NCBI RefSeq assembly: GCF_014284255.1
Contig: NZ_JACOFV010000014.1
Coordinates: 1 to 64,000 of the forward strand
Source of the DNA: Cognatundibacterium jejuense
Lineage (GTDB): Bacteria; Pseudomonadota; Gammaproteobacteria; Burkholderiales; Burkholderiaceae_D
Direction of reading: 5' to 3'
Length of the DNA stretch: 64,000 nucleotides
Shown here: positions 16,873 to 26,069 of the stretch, piece after piece
Numbering within the stretch: position 1 is the first letter of the stretch
How the letters are laid out: every line of letters starts with the position of its first letter
The notes under the pieces: generated by a model
Told to the model about the DNA's origin: nothing
The model's database searches: none
The model's input: the letters and a program-made list of their open reading frames with translations, nothing else
Program-made: the position numbers and the translations under genes

Positions 16873-18810
16873 TCACGTTTGTTTGACCTCTTTAAAATCT
16901 GCTTCCATAACATCATCAGGATGTGTAGAACCTTGCGATGCATTCCCCTGCCCTTCATGCTGATTTGCGCCAGCATTGCTCGCTTGTTGTTCACCTGCTT
17001 GCATAGTCTGATTCAGTTTTTGCAGTAAGCTCTCCAGATATTGATGCCTTGTCGATAACGCCGCTTTATCGCCCTCTTTTATCACTGATTTGAGAGAGAG
17101 TATTGCCTCATCAAGCTCAAGTCGATCTGATGCATTCAGTTTTTCGCCAGCCTCGGTCATTGATTTATGTGCTGCATGAATGAGTGCATCTGCGTGGTTA
17201 TGCGCTTCAGCGAGCTCACGAAGTTTTTTATCGCCTTCAGCATTTGCCGCAGCGTCCTCCACCATATGACGTATCTCTTGCTCAGTTAATCCGGAATTAG
17301 CTTTGATCGTGATTTTGTTTTCTTTCCCGGTCGCTTTATCTTTAGCGCCAACATGCAAGATACCGTTTGCATCAATGTCAAAGGTGACTTCGATTTGTGG
17401 CAAGCCTCGAGCAGACGGTGGGATTCCTTCCAGATTAAACTCACCTAAAGTTTTGTTGCCAGCCGCGATCTCTCGTTCGCCCTGAAAGACTTTTATCGTC
17501 ACTGCCGCCTGATTATCGTCAGCGGTAGAAAAGATTTGACTGAATTTGGTTGGTATCGTGGTATTTTTAGGGATCATCTTAGTCATCACCCCACCCATGG
17601 TTTCGATACCCAGGGACAGTGGCGTAACATCCAATAGCAGCAAATCTTTTTGATCGCCGGATAAAACCGCCCCCTGAATTGCAGCCCCAACAGCGACTGC
17701 TTCATCAGGATTAACATCTTTACGTGCCTCTTTACCAAAAAATTCTTTGACCTTCTCCTGAACTTTAGGCATACGCGTCATACCACCGACCAAGATCACA
17801 TCATCGATTTCTTTGACCGAAATTCCCGCGTCCTTCATCGCAATACGGCATGGTTCTATGGTGGCACTGATTAATTCTTCAACCAAGGATTCTAATTTTG
17901 CGCGGGTAATTTTTTGCGTCAAATGGATGGGAGCACCATTTGCCATTGCAATATACGGCTCATTGATTTCAGTTTGTTGCGCTGATGAGAGTTCTATCTT
18001 GGCACGTTCGGCTGAAGCTTTAATGCGTTGCAGTGCAATGGGATCTTTTTTCAAATCGATACCATGCAAAGATTTGAATTCATCAATGATGTAGTCAATG
18101 ATACGTTGGTCAAAATCTTCGCCACCAAGAAAGGTGTCGCCGTTGGTAGACAGTACTTCAAATTGCTTTTCGTTCTCAACAGCAGCGATTTCTATGATGG
18201 AAATATCAAAGGTACCGCCGCCCAGATCATAGACCGCAATCTTTTTATCACCTTTTTCATTTTTATCTAAACCAAATGCCAAAGCGGCGGCAGTAGGTTC
18301 ATTAATAATGCGTTTGACGTCGAGGCCAGCGATCCGTCCAGCGTCTTTAGTTGCCTGTCGTTGTGCGTCATTAAAATAGGCCGGGACGGTAATCACCGCT
18401 TCTGTGACCTCATGTCCGAGGTAGTCTTCGGCCGTCTTTTTCATCTTGCGCAAGACTTCTGCAGAAATCTGTGGTGGCGCCAGACGTTTGTCACGCACAG
18501 CGATCCATGCATCGCCATTATCTGCCTTGACGATTTTAAAGGGCATCAGATCAATATCTTTTTGCACTTCTTTTTCATCAAATTTGCGACCAATTAAGCG
18601 CTTGACGGCATACAAGGTGTTGACCGGATTGGTTACTGCTTGTCTTTTTGCGGGAGCTCCAACCAGAATTTCGCCATTTTCCTGATAGGCGATGATGGAG
18701 GGTGTGGTGCGCGCACCCTCTGAATTTTCGATTACCTTGGCTTTGCCGCCCTCCATGACAGCGACGCAAGAATTTGTCGTGCCCAGATCGATACCTATCA
18801 TTTTACTCAT
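16873..18810 (-). CDS. dnaK: Hsp70 chaperone DnaK (copy in a stress operon)
   Basis: DnaK binds exposed hydrophobic segments and cycles with ATP, GrpE and a J protein. The ATPase domain opens with [15 protein letters not shown]. The phosphate motif [15 protein letters not shown], the adenosine motif [14 protein letters not shown] and the linker [14 protein letters not shown] are intact. The lid ends in the usual acidic tail (EADFKEV). I take the ATG at 18810 because AAGGA lies six bases upstream. The product is 645 residues, as expected. It lies between grpE and cbpA rather than before dnaJ, so it is probably not the only dnaK of the cell. Confidence 0.96.
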   Translation of the reverse strand: MSKMIGIDLGTTNSCVAVMEGGKAKVIENSEGARTTPSIIAYQENGEILVGAPAKRQAVTNPVNTLYAVKRLIGRKFDEKEVQKDIDLMPFKIVKADNGDAWIAVRDKRLAPPQISAEVLRKMKKTAEDYLGHEVTEAVITVPAYFNDAQRQATKDAGRIAGLDVKRIINEPTAAALAFGLDKNEKGDKKIAVYDLGGGTFDISIIEIAAVENEKQFEVLSTNGDTFLGGEDFDQRIIDYIIDEFKSLHGIDLKKDPIALQRIKASAERAKIELSSAQQTEINEPYIAMANGAPIHLTQKITRAKLESLVEELISATIEPCRIAMKDAGISVKEIDDVILVGGMTRMPKVQEKVKEFFGKEARKDVNPDEAVAVGAAIQGAVLSGDQKDLLLLDVTPLSLGIETMGGVMTKMIPKNTTIPTKFSQIFSTADDNQAAVTIKVFQGEREIAAGNKTLGEFNLEGIPPSARGLPQIEVTFDIDANGILHVGAKDKATGKENKITIKANSGLTEQEIRHMVEDAAANAEGDKKLRELAEAHNHADALIHAAHKSMTEAGEKLNASDRLELDEAILSLKSVIKEGDKAALSTRHQYLESLLQKLNQTMQAGEQQASNAGANQHEGQGNASQGSTHPDDVMEADFKEVKQT

Positions 18811-18851
18811 CTTATTTCCTTGGTTAGTGTTGTTCGCAGCGCTGGTTCTCT

Positions 18852-19409
18852 TCAAGTTTTTGAAGGAGAAGCCTGCGCAGCAGTGACGATGGCGGGACGT
18901 AATAATCTGTCAGCCAGCATGTATCCCTTTTGTAAAACACTGACGACCGTGTTTGATTCTTGATCATTGGTAGGAATTAAAGCGACTGCCTGGTGCTTTT
19001 CAGGATCGATTTTTTCTCCTCTGGCTGGCGTGATTTCTAACAAGCCATGACGTTCAAATGCTGAATTCAATTGTTTTAAGGTCATCTCCACACCTTCACG
19101 CAAAGCCTCAAACGATGGCCAATCAAGCATCAAGGCCATTTCGAGACTATCTTTCACCGGCACCATCGCCTCAGCAAAGCTTTCTATGGCAAATTTCCTG
19201 GCCTTTGCCATGTCGTCTTGTGAACGCCGTCGCGTATTCTCTGAATCGGCTCTGGCGCGCAGAAGCGCATCTGACGTCTCGGCCAGTAAGGCCTCGGTTT
19301 TAGCCAATTGAGCAATTAAGCGTTGATCATTCAGTGCGATGACTGGTATCGGTGACAGATCGGATGCAGTTACATCGCTTGCTGCACTATTGTTTTCCTG
19401 TTCTTGCAT
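18852..19409 (-). CDS. grpE: Nucleotide exchange factor GrpE
   Basis: GrpE exchanges ADP for ATP on DnaK. The 185-residue protein has the long N-terminal coiled coil (about 30-90, [19 protein letters not shown]) and the C-terminal beta domain with the conserved [15 protein letters not shown] and [19 protein letters not shown] stretches. The gene is the second of a minus-strand run beginning with the alcohol dehydrogenase (71 bases upstream) and continuing to dnaK (41 bases downstream). I see no good Shine-Dalgarno site, so the start is the least certain part. Confidence 0.93.
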   Translation of the reverse strand: MQEQENNSAASDVTASDLSPIPVIALNDQRLIAQLAKTEALLAETSDALLRARADSENTRRRSQDDMAKARKFAIESFAEAMVPVKDSLEMALMLDWPSFEALREGVEMTLKQLNSAFERHGLLEITPARGEKIDPEKHQAVALIPTNDQESNTVVSVLQKGYMLADRLLRPAIVTAAQASPSKT

Positions 19410-19480
19410 TACGCTACTTTCAAGAGACTTCCGCTTAATGATTGGCCCCGCTATATATACCCACGGCGAGAAAATCCGGT

Positions 19481-20518
19481 TCAGGTTTCAATGATGACCT
19501 TGAGCGCATCGGTCGTCGCGGCATGGCCAAAAGTTTCGTAGGCGTTCAGAATCTCGGTTAATTTGAAATGATGGGTAATTAATTGCGTAGCATCCAGACG
19601 TTTCGACTGAACTACATTTAGCAACATCGGCGTGCTAACGGTATCTACCAGGCGGGTGGTGATCGTCAGGTTACGATCCCAAAGGCTTTCTAAATGTAGA
19701 TCTACCTTAGTGCCATGTACGCCTATATTGGCAATCGTTCCACCAGCGCCGATAATTTTCTGGCAAAGTTCGAATGTAGCTGGGACGCCTACGGCCTCAA
19801 TAGCCGTATCGACGCCTCTGCCACCAGTCAAAGTCATGACCTCTTCACTGGCTTTACCATCCTTACTATTGACAGTTTTTGTAGCACCGAATCTCTTTGC
19901 CACTGCGAGTCTATTGTCATCAAGATCGATCATGATGATCTCGGCAGGCGAATAAAATTGCGCAGTCAACAAAGCAGCCAGCCCGATAGGACCTGAACCG
20001 ACGATTGCTATCGTATTGCCGGGTTGGACCTTGCCATTCAGAACACCGCATTCAAAACCTGTTGGCAATATATCGCTCAACATGACCAACGCCTCTTCGT
20101 CAGCACCATCAGGAATCGGATATAAACTCGTATCAGCGTATGGAATTCGAACAAACTCGGCTTGCGTCCCATCAATACTATTTCCGAGTATCCAGCCACC
20201 AGTAGTGCAATGCGAATACATTTGCTTGCGACAAAATGCGCATTTACCGCAAGCGCTGATACAAGAAATTAATACTCTATCCCCTGTCTTAAATGCGCTG
20301 ACTGAGGAGCCGACTTTTTCAATAATGCCGACACCTTCATGCCCAAGAATACGACCAGGCTTGCAGGTAGCGACATCTCCTTTGAGGATATGCAAATCGG
20401 TGCCGCAGATCGTAGTTTTCGTGACTTTTACTATGGCATCAGTTGGATCAATAATTTCTGGCTTTGGGCATTCATCAAGCGACTTCTTGCCGGGTCCGTG
20501 GTAGACGAGAGCTTTCAT
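19481..20518 (-). CDS. Zinc-dependent alcohol dehydrogenase, medium chain
   Basis: The 345-residue enzyme oxidises alcohols (or reduces aldehydes) with NAD(P). The catalytic zinc ligands are seen in CGTDLHILKGD and GHEG. The structural zinc loop is CGKCAFCRKQMYSHC at about 98-112. The Rossmann motif is VGSGPIGLAAL. I chose ATG 20518 because GGAG lies eight bases upstream; the longer frame to 20686 lacks support. It leads a run adh-grpE-dnaK-cbpA-cbpM, and the palindromic site at 20745-20760 lies in its promoter region. A role in clearing toxic aldehydes under stress is inferred. Confidence 0.9.
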   Translation of the reverse strand: MKALVYHGPGKKSLDECPKPEIIDPTDAIVKVTKTTICGTDLHILKGDVATCKPGRILGHEGVGIIEKVGSSVSAFKTGDRVLISCISACGKCAFCRKQMYSHCTTGGWILGNSIDGTQAEFVRIPYADTSLYPIPDGADEEALVMLSDILPTGFECGVLNGKVQPGNTIAIVGSGPIGLAALLTAQFYSPAEIIMIDLDDNRLAVAKRFGATKTVNSKDGKASEEVMTLTGGRGVDTAIEAVGVPATFELCQKIIGAGGTIANIGVHGTKVDLHLESLWDRNLTITTRLVDTVSTPMLLNVVQSKRLDATQLITHHFKLTEILNAYETFGHAATTDALKVIIET

Positions 20519-20744
20519 AGACGACTCCATATCAAGGTAAATCAACGTGGTGCAATATGCTTTTTGGACGAAATACCCACTGGAGGCGCGGAGATTTTGC
20601 TCAGACTTGGATTTATTCCCACCCGGTCTTTGATCATGATGGGAGGAAACTGGCAGTGCCGTGTTTAAAACTACCTTTAAAGCCAATGGTAGAACCTATG
20701 GTTAAACCGTTAGTTAAACACTACAGAGCAGAAGTTCGCTTTTC

Positions 20745-20760
20745 AGTACGCTAACGTACT
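20745..20760. promoter_or_regulatory. Palindromic site TGTNC-N6-GNACA, copy at 20745
   Basis: AGTAC-GCTAAC-GTACT, a near-perfect palindrome matching the GTNCGNNNNCGNAC core. It lies 227 bases upstream of the adh start and 192 bases upstream of csbD. Confidence 0.65.
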
Positions 20761-20846
20761 TTCATATTAATTTTTTTGACAATGAATATCGCGTTTCTGA
20801 TCGCACTCTGCTGCCCAATATTGACTCGTCAATTAACTTTTAATTG

Positions 20847-20862
20847 TGTTTGTTATCGAACA
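20847..20862 (+). promoter_or_regulatory. Palindromic site, copy at 20847
   Basis: TGTTT-GTTATC-GAACA followed by GA, 89 bases upstream of the csbD ATG, in the orientation where the ACAGA end faces the gene. Confidence 0.65.
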
Positions 20863-20951
20863 GATTTGATTGATGCGTTGAAATACAGTCCAAGCAGGCA
20901 TGGCAATTGCCATGTTTCGGCGATGTGCCGCAAAACATATCAGGAGTCATC

Positions 20952-21137
20952 ATGAATAAAGATCAGATCAACGGAAGAACAGAAGAAGTCAAGGGTAAAG
21001 TAAAGGAAATAGCCGGTAAGATTACAGGTAAAAAAGGCCTGCAAGTCAAAGGCAATATGCAAAAAAATGCCGGTGCCGTTCAGGCCACGGCAGGCGATGC
21101 GAAAGCGGATATTGCAAAGGCAATCAACAATATTTAA
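20952..21137 (+). CDS. CsbD-family stress protein
   Basis: The 61-residue product MNKDQINGRTEEVKGKVKE... is a full-length CsbD-like protein, a small hydrophilic protein made under general stress in many bacteria, with no assigned molecular role. The start at 20952 is set by AGGAG upstream. A longer frame exists upstream but only this part matches the family. It is divergent from the adh-chaperone operon and has a palindromic site 89 bases upstream. Confidence 0.92.
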   Translation: MNKDQINGRTEEVKGKVKEIAGKITGKKGLQVKGNMQKNAGAVQATAGDAKADIAKAINNI

Positions 21138-21151
21138 GCGCTTAGGCAACA

Positions 21152-21186
21152 CGAGCAATAGGTTAGGATGCATTACCTGTTGCTCG
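21152..21186 (+). terminator. Hairpin after csbD
   Basis: CGAGCAA pairs with TTGCTCG, with a further AGGT/ACCT pair inside. No T run follows, so it may be a 3'-stability hairpin rather than a terminator. Confidence 0.45.
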
Positions 21187-21239
21187 CTTCCATAAAGCAC
21201 AGACGTTCAATGCAAGGAAAAATCGTGCACAATATTCCC

Positions 21240-21827
21240 ATGAAATCCGTTAATAGCGACAACTTAAGCATCATCGAAGCGATTTATCAGCGACGGGCGG
21301 TGAGAAATTTTACAGATGAGAAAACAAGCCGCGAACGGATACTGCAATTGCTCGATGCCGCGGTTCAGGCGCCAACAGCCATGCACGAAGAGCCGTGGGA
21401 ATTCATGGTCATCCAGGACCCAACGCTATTAAAACGGATATCCGAATCTGCAAAAAATGCCCTAAGCCTTTCTACTGAAAAACCAGCATTCACCGCGAGC
21501 GCTATGCATCAGCACTTTACTGCGACAGATTTCAATATTTTTTATAATGCACCGAGTTTGGTGTTGGTATGCGCCAAACCGGTAGGTGAATTTGCGAGTG
21601 CAGATTGCTGGTTGGCGGCAGAAAATTTGATGCTTGCAGCGTGCGCATATGGTCTGGCGACTTGTGTGATCGGCTTTGCCGTACAGATCTTAAACACGTC
21701 AGAGTGGAAAAAAGAGCTAGGCATAAGCGACGAGATTCATATCATTGCCCCGATTATCTTGGGCGTCGCTGCGGAAAGCGCATTGCCAGTTCCACGTAAG
21801 AAGGCCAATATTCTGGCATGGAAGTAA
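21240..21827 (+). CDS. Nitroreductase family protein
   Basis: This is a flavin (FMN) dependent oxidoreductase of the NfsB/RutE-like group, reducing nitro compounds, quinones or similar. The signature YQRRAVRNFTDE lies near residue 15, the FMN-binding LDAAVQAPTAMHEEPW near 40, and the late AACAYGLATCVIGFA helix matches the family. I place the start at ATG 21240, near the conserved N-terminus, but no clear ribosome site is seen there or at the upstream in-frame ATG codons (21210, 21168). It follows csbD on the same strand. Confidence 0.82.
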   Translation: MKSVNSDNLSIIEAIYQRRAVRNFTDEKTSRERILQLLDAAVQAPTAMHEEPWEFMVIQDPTLLKRISESAKNALSLSTEKPAFTASAMHQHFTATDFNIFYNAPSLVLVCAKPVGEFASADCWLAAENLMLAACAYGLATCVIGFAVQILNTSEWKKELGISDEIHIIAPIILGVAAESALPVPRKKANILAWK

Positions 21828-21851
21828 TCACATTTTTATCTTTCGTGAGGC

Positions 21852-21890
21852 GTACCAGAAGTAAGGTTATAGCTCGCTTCTGGTACTGTA
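21852..21890 (+). terminator. Terminator after the nitroreductase gene
   Basis: GTACCAGAAG pairs with CTTCTGGTAC over a 15-base loop, then TGTATTTT. Confidence 0.75.
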
Positions 21891-21941
21891 TTTTCAGTTT
21901 AAATCAAACTACGTACAATCGGGGGTGAACCCCTATCTTTT

Positions 21942-22778
21942 TTACTTCATTGCTTGCTGCCCTATCTTACTGGCTAGTTGCGAATATAAAGCCACGAATA
22001 TTAAGACATCAAACAACATGCCTAAACACACGTACAAAACAGGCATGATCAATAATGAACAATACTGCAGCAACAACATATGGAACATCACCTGAAACGG
22101 TACCAGCACCAAAAAATAGATAAGAACGTAGATTGTGCTGATAATTTTTCGTAGCAAGCTTACTTCAAGCACGTAATAGCCCAGACTCAGCATGAAAGGA
22201 ATTCCCAATATTACGACGTAGCCCATGTTGATCAGGTTCAGGCTATGGCTGTCAATGGTGTATGGAAACCGATCTGGAAAAAAAAAGAAAAAAGCCATCG
22301 AAAAAATTTGTAAAACGCAAATAATGCGCAACAAATATTTAAGAGGTATACGATGTTTATCCAACCAAAAGCTGCCGATCAACGCTAACAAAGTCATAAA
22401 AAAACTGACCCACCACGCATTGAGGTCACCCGCTGTTGCCGTGATTACACCGTTCCACGTAAAACCTAAATGGGAAAGGTCTGGCTGTTCATTCAACGCT
22501 AATAACGGTATTGACAATTGACGGGCAAAAAATAAAATACATTGCTGCCACCCGGCAAAAATGTAAGGTTTGAGTCCCAATAGCAAAATACAAAAGACGA
22601 TCGGCAATACAATTATTTGAAACAACAATGCCGGTGCTAGCGAAAATGATCCCATAGATCGATGCGTGCTACTTTGGGAGTCGCGCTGCCTGATGGTCTC
22701 CAAGGCAAATAGGCCCTTTTGTAAAGCAGCGTCCTGAACTATGGCCTTAGTAAGTATGCTTTTATTTAGCTGTTCCAT
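21942..22778 (-). CDS. Polytopic membrane protein of unknown function (exopolysaccharide locus)
   Basis: The 278-residue protein has a polar N-terminus (about 1-45) and then roughly six hydrophobic segments, with short loops such as LNEQPDLSHLGFTWNG. I recognise no catalytic motif and no clear family, though the overall plan recalls YIP1-type integral membrane proteins. It ends the minus-strand run GT2, beta-helix protein, secreted protein, epimerase, YaiO-like barrel. It starts 12 bases after the barrel gene, so a role in assembly or export of the same glycan is inferred from position only. Confidence 0.7.
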   Translation of the reverse strand: MEQLNKSILTKAIVQDAALQKGLFALETIRQRDSQSSTHRSMGSFSLAPALLFQIIVLPIVFCILLLGLKPYIFAGWQQCILFFARQLSIPLLALNEQPDLSHLGFTWNGVITATAGDLNAWWVSFFMTLLALIGSFWLDKHRIPLKYLLRIICVLQIFSMAFFFFFPDRFPYTIDSHSLNLINMGYVVILGIPFMLSLGYYVLEVSLLRKIISTIYVLIYFLVLVPFQVMFHMLLLQYCSLLIMPVLYVCLGMLFDVLIFVALYSQLASKIGQQAMK

Positions 22779-22790
22779 GGCTGACCAAGC

Positions 22791-23690
22791 TCAGAATTGC
22801 TGGAAATAGCCTATGCGGCCACCAGCGCGTTCGTATAGAGGGTTGCTATAGCGTTCGGCACTGAGCATGAATCCTGAAACCGGGGTCAGCCAGTGATGCC
22901 ACATCACACTCACTTCGCGACTTTGAAAATTAACAATGGCCTCTTGCGATGAAATCTGTTGGTATGCCTCCCCCCCCCATCCGCTGCGCAATGTGATCTG
23001 ATCATGCTTATCACGTCCATAAGTGATAGCAATCAGTTGTTGATGGGTTTCCACCTGGCCAGGGTTACTCCGGTTATAACGTAAACCTAACTGGACAATC
23101 CACGGAGATTCAAAGTAATACACGCCACCGATATTCACATTTCGATCAATATGACCATCCGGTGAACTGTAGTAACCCACTCCGAAAGAAGTGACGAAAT
23201 TGCGATGCTCCAACCATTTTTTGTATAAAAAAAGATCCCCACGATACCGTGGTAAATAAAATGCGCCGTCGCCAGCGCCTGCTGATATCCTGGTGTACCA
23301 GTCGTCATTGATCGTCACGGTATCCGCGAAGCCAAGAAAATTTCCGGCAGTGTTGAATTCTCGCTTGGATGCGAGTTCAAGTTGAAAAATCTGCTGCCCC
23401 AACGTATAAACACCATTAATGGAAATATCTCGCCAATCGCCGTAGTCATTGGTGAGATGTTGATCGCCGACACTGATCTCAATGGAGCGAAGCGGTTGTG
23501 ATTCCAGGCCTGACGTCAATAAGACCGGTATATTTCCATCGTCGGCGATACCTTTATTTTGTTCCTGTGCGATACCCGTTTGGCAGTGAAGGATTCCGAT
23601 GCTAAGAAGTGCGATCGCAATACAATTAGCAGATATTTTTTCAAGAGACGCAGCATCGCGCTGTACAGTCTTCATGGTGTTGTCATTCAT
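22791..23690 (-). CDS. YaiO-family outer membrane beta-barrel protein
   Basis: The product has a signal peptide (ends near GIAQ) and then alternating polar/hydrophobic strands typical of an outer membrane barrel, ending in an aromatic residue (QQF). The pattern matches the YaiO family, which is usually linked to glycosyltransferases of surface polysaccharides. I prefer ATG 23690 (GGA upstream) over a GTG at 23696. The coding strand holds nine consecutive G at 22970-22978 (codons for W-G-G-E), a tract length that can slip in replication. A hairpin (23721-23749) separates it from the epimerase gene. Confidence 0.8.
   Translation of the reverse strand: MNDNTMKTVQRDAASLEKISANCIAIALLSIGILHCQTGIAQEQNKGIADDGNIPVLLTSGLESQPLRSIEISVGDQHLTNDYGDWRDISINGVYTLGQQIFQLELASKREFNTAGNFLGFADTVTINDDWYTRISAGAGDGAFYLPRYRGDLFLYKKWLEHRNFVTSFGVGYYSSPDGHIDRNVNIGGVYYFESPWIVQLGLRYNRSNPGQVETHQQLIAITYGRDKHDQITLRSGWGGEAYQQISSQEAIVNFQSREVSVMWHHWLTPVSGFMLSAERYSNPLYERAGGRIGYFQQF
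22970..22978 (-). repeat. Homopolymer G9 tract in the YaiO-like gene
   Basis: Nine C on the plus strand (G on the coding strand). A one-base slip would shift the frame and truncate the barrel, so this is a possible phase-variation tract. Confidence 0.6.
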
Positions 23691-23720
23691 ATTCACGATT
23701 TCCTATTGATGAGATGAAGG

Positions 23721-23749
23721 CGAGGAATTTTTTAAATAAAAGTTCCTCG
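23721..23749. repeat. Hairpin between the epimerase and YaiO-like genes
   Basis: CGAGGAA and TTCCTCG flank a 15-base AT-rich spacer. It may lower transcription into the barrel gene, or process the message. Confidence 0.45.
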
Positions 23750-23768
23750 TTGAGAACCTTGGTCGAAG

Positions 23769-24968
23769 TTACTGGACAACGGTGATGGGAAGTTCGGCAA
23801 GCTTTGACATCAAATTACCCTGGCCTAAGGTCAACACATCCACAATACGACGAGCGCTGCAGCCATCTCCAAAGGGACTATCAGCAACTTGCATACTGCG
23901 ATAAAACTGTGGATCGGAAAGCAGCGATTCTGCAGATTTCATTATCATGGCGATGTCAGTTCCGACAAGGAGTGCACCACCGGAATCGACTAATTCTTGG
24001 CGTTCGGTACTTTTACGCGTAATCAACACCGGCTTAGCAAACGCTGAAGCTTCCTCTTGTATGCCACCGGAATCGGTAATGACAAATTCGCAGCGAACCA
24101 GGGTAGCAATCAGTGCCTGATATCCTAAAGGTTCAGTTAAGCAAATACGACTTTGGGCATTGGCGGGTAATTGCCGCATAACAGCTTCCACATCCATTCT
24201 CACCGCAGGATTTGGATGAACTGGCCAAACTACCAGGATGTCTTCGTGTTGCTCAAGTAATTGTGCAACGGCTTGAGCTATATCACGTATGGGTTGACCC
24301 CAATTTTCACGGCGATGCGCGGTTACTAGGATAACTCTATGGTGATCGAATTCTGTCAGAAAACTCACCAATGCAGCCGGTGCAACGCTGGCGAATTCGA
24401 ATCCGGGACTGGAAATTTTCCGATGCGTCCAGAGTGCAGCATCAATAACGGTATTGCCTACTTCAAAGATACGGTCAGGTCTAACTCCTTCATTGACGAG
24501 GTTAAGTGCAGATTGTTCAGTCGGAGGAAAATGCCAATCGGCCAACCGCCCTAACATTTCGCGGTTTTTTTCTTCTGGAAATGGCTCACTTTCGTGGGTA
24601 CGTAATCCGGCCTCGATATGCGCCAGTTGCTTACGATGATAATACGCAAGCAAACCACCGACAAATGCAGAGGTCGTGTCACCCTGAACCAAAATGACGT
24701 CAGCGTGAAGTTTGTCGATCGCCGTATCCACCGACTGCAATAAAGCACAGGTCAGATCTGTTAATGAAGGTGAAAGCCGTTGTAAGTGAATCGTGATATC
24801 CGGCGGCATATCAAAAAATGCATACAGTGCATCAGTCACCGCTTCATGTTGTCCAGTGTGCACTAACAACATGTGCTGTCCTCGCGCCTTCATCTCATGA
24901 TAAATCGGTGCGATTTTGATGATTTCCGGACGCGTTCCTACGCACGCCAGATAGGTTTTATTTTGCAT
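23769..24968 (-). CDS. wecB: UDP-N-acetylglucosamine 2-epimerase (non-hydrolysing)
   Basis: This enzyme interconverts UDP-GlcNAc and UDP-ManNAc, supplying ManNAc or ManNAcA for surface glycans. The 399-residue sequence has the family features: CVGTRPEIIKIAPI at the N-terminus, VQGDTTSAFVGGLLAYY, HIEAGLRT, VTAHRRENWG and ITDSGGIQEEASAF. AGAAGG precedes the ATG. In this locus it sits between a secreted protein and a YaiO-like barrel, so its product probably feeds the GT2 polysaccharide synthase rather than enterobacterial common antigen, for which no other genes are seen. Confidence 0.93.
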   Translation of the reverse strand: MQNKTYLACVGTRPEIIKIAPIYHEMKARGQHMLLVHTGQHEAVTDALYAFFDMPPDITIHLQRLSPSLTDLTCALLQSVDTAIDKLHADVILVQGDTTSAFVGGLLAYYHRKQLAHIEAGLRTHESEPFPEEKNREMLGRLADWHFPPTEQSALNLVNEGVRPDRIFEVGNTVIDAALWTHRKISSPGFEFASVAPAALVSFLTEFDHHRVILVTAHRRENWGQPIRDIAQAVAQLLEQHEDILVVWPVHPNPAVRMDVEAVMRQLPANAQSRICLTEPLGYQALIATLVRCEFVITDSGGIQEEASAFAKPVLITRKSTERQELVDSGGALLVGTDIAMIMKSAESLLSDPQFYRSMQVADSPFGDGCSARRIVDVLTLGQGNLMSKLAELPITVVQ

Positions 24969-25070
24969 TTTATAGCCTTCTTTATCAAAGAAATGACATT
25001 CGGAAAAAACTCAACAGCGTGATCTGGTAAAACAAAGGTAAAGCGAAGGTAAAACATGTGCTGCCAAAAA

Positions 25071-26069
25071 TCAGAGACACTTAGTGTTGTTCGCCGCCGG
25101 GTTTAATCCGTCTTTGGATAGTATTTGCCAGGCAACTTCGTCGCTGACTATCCAATGTGGTGTATGTCTTGCGCGCCCAGCGTCGCGCATCCAACAACGT
25201 GCAGATTCGCTGTCGCCCTCTTGCTGTGCAATGACGGCGATCAGCCCCCATGCAAAATCCTCGCGTGACTGCAGCAACCATTCTTGCCTGTGCCTGCGCA
25301 TCCATTGTTGGTAATATTGGTGGCGATTCGTCGTAATGATCCCGTTGTTGCGATAAAGTAGAGGGAATATCTGGGCGACTTGATCGGGGTAGAATTTGCT
25401 TGCCATCTCTTTTTGTTCAGCTTGCGTCGAGACCAGGAAAATTTTCTTTTGTTGATCCCAAAATAAGCGACGGATATTGTTTTCCAGCGTCTTCGTCGGC
25501 AATAGCTTTACGTTGTCACTATCTGTTGATTGATACGAGAGAACTTCCAGGTTATCCATAAACAGGCCGTGTTGATAAACGGGAGAGACCAGATAAATTC
25601 CCCGACTGACGTCAATTAATTGAGATAGAGCGTTGATACTACGGATACGGCTCTGCTGCCATGTCGGACTTGCTTTGAGATCGTCGGGTAAAGCCTCAAG
25701 CAACCTAATCCATAGCGCCAACAAGGCATCATCGGCATCTGCAGTCTTACATGGTGCCCACACCGGTCCTATCCTACAAAAACGATCAAAAGTTGCATCG
25801 GGTTTTTGTCTGACAATCAGCCAGTTGATCCAATTTTTGCTGATCACCTTATTGCTGAGTCCATGATCATGTGCGAGTAATAAGGCTTGTAATACAAAAT
25901 AGGGATCGATGGTGTCGCCATGCTCCTGAATTGAAATCGCACCATCCTTATCAGAGTACGTCGATAAATCCAATGTTGTGATTGCATTGACCGCAGCAAT
26001 AGCATGCACAGATAAACATAAAATACAGTTGAAAAATATAGTTCTTGAAAGAGCTCTCAGAATGACCAT
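25071..26069 (-). CDS. Secreted protein, possible (alpha/alpha) barrel glycan hydrolase or lyase
   Basis: The 332-residue product starts with a signal peptide (cut near AIAA) and has a helical pattern with TADADDALLALWIRLLEALP near residue 110, similar in style to the acidic helix of BcsZ-like GH8 enzymes found in cellulose operons. Further helices carry Trp-rich segments (WINWLIV, WMRRHRQEW). I cannot assign a family with certainty. Its place in a polysaccharide synthase locus and its overlap of 13 bases with the beta-helix gene favour glycan trimming or release. That role is an inference. Confidence 0.6.
   Translation of the reverse strand: MVILRALSRTIFFNCILCLSVHAIAAVNAITTLDLSTYSDKDGAISIQEHGDTIDPYFVLQALLLAHDHGLSNKVISKNWINWLIVRQKPDATFDRFCRIGPVWAPCKTADADDALLALWIRLLEALPDDLKASPTWQQSRIRSINALSQLIDVSRGIYLVSPVYQHGLFMDNLEVLSYQSTDSDNVKLLPTKTLENNIRRLFWDQQKKIFLVSTQAEQKEMASKFYPDQVAQIFPLLYRNNGIITTNRHQYYQQWMRRHRQEWLLQSREDFAWGLIAVIAQQEGDSESARCWMRDAGRARHTPHWIVSDEVAWQILSKDGLNPAANNTKCL

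Larger units (their letters stand above)
20519..20951. other. Divergent control region between adh-chaperone operon and csbD
   Basis: These 433 bases hold no gene that I can support. They contain two copies of the TGTNC-N6-GNACA palindrome (20745-20760 and 20847-20862), a perfect 16-base palindrome CATGGCAATTGCCATG (20899-20914), and a partial hairpin (about 20912-20939) directly before the csbD ribosome site. The layout suggests regulated promoters on both sides. Confidence 0.6.

Noticed and set aside
19410..19480. CTTGAAA before grpE as a heat-shock sigma-32 promoter
   Set aside because: It lies almost on the start codon with no room for a -10 element, so it cannot drive grpE.
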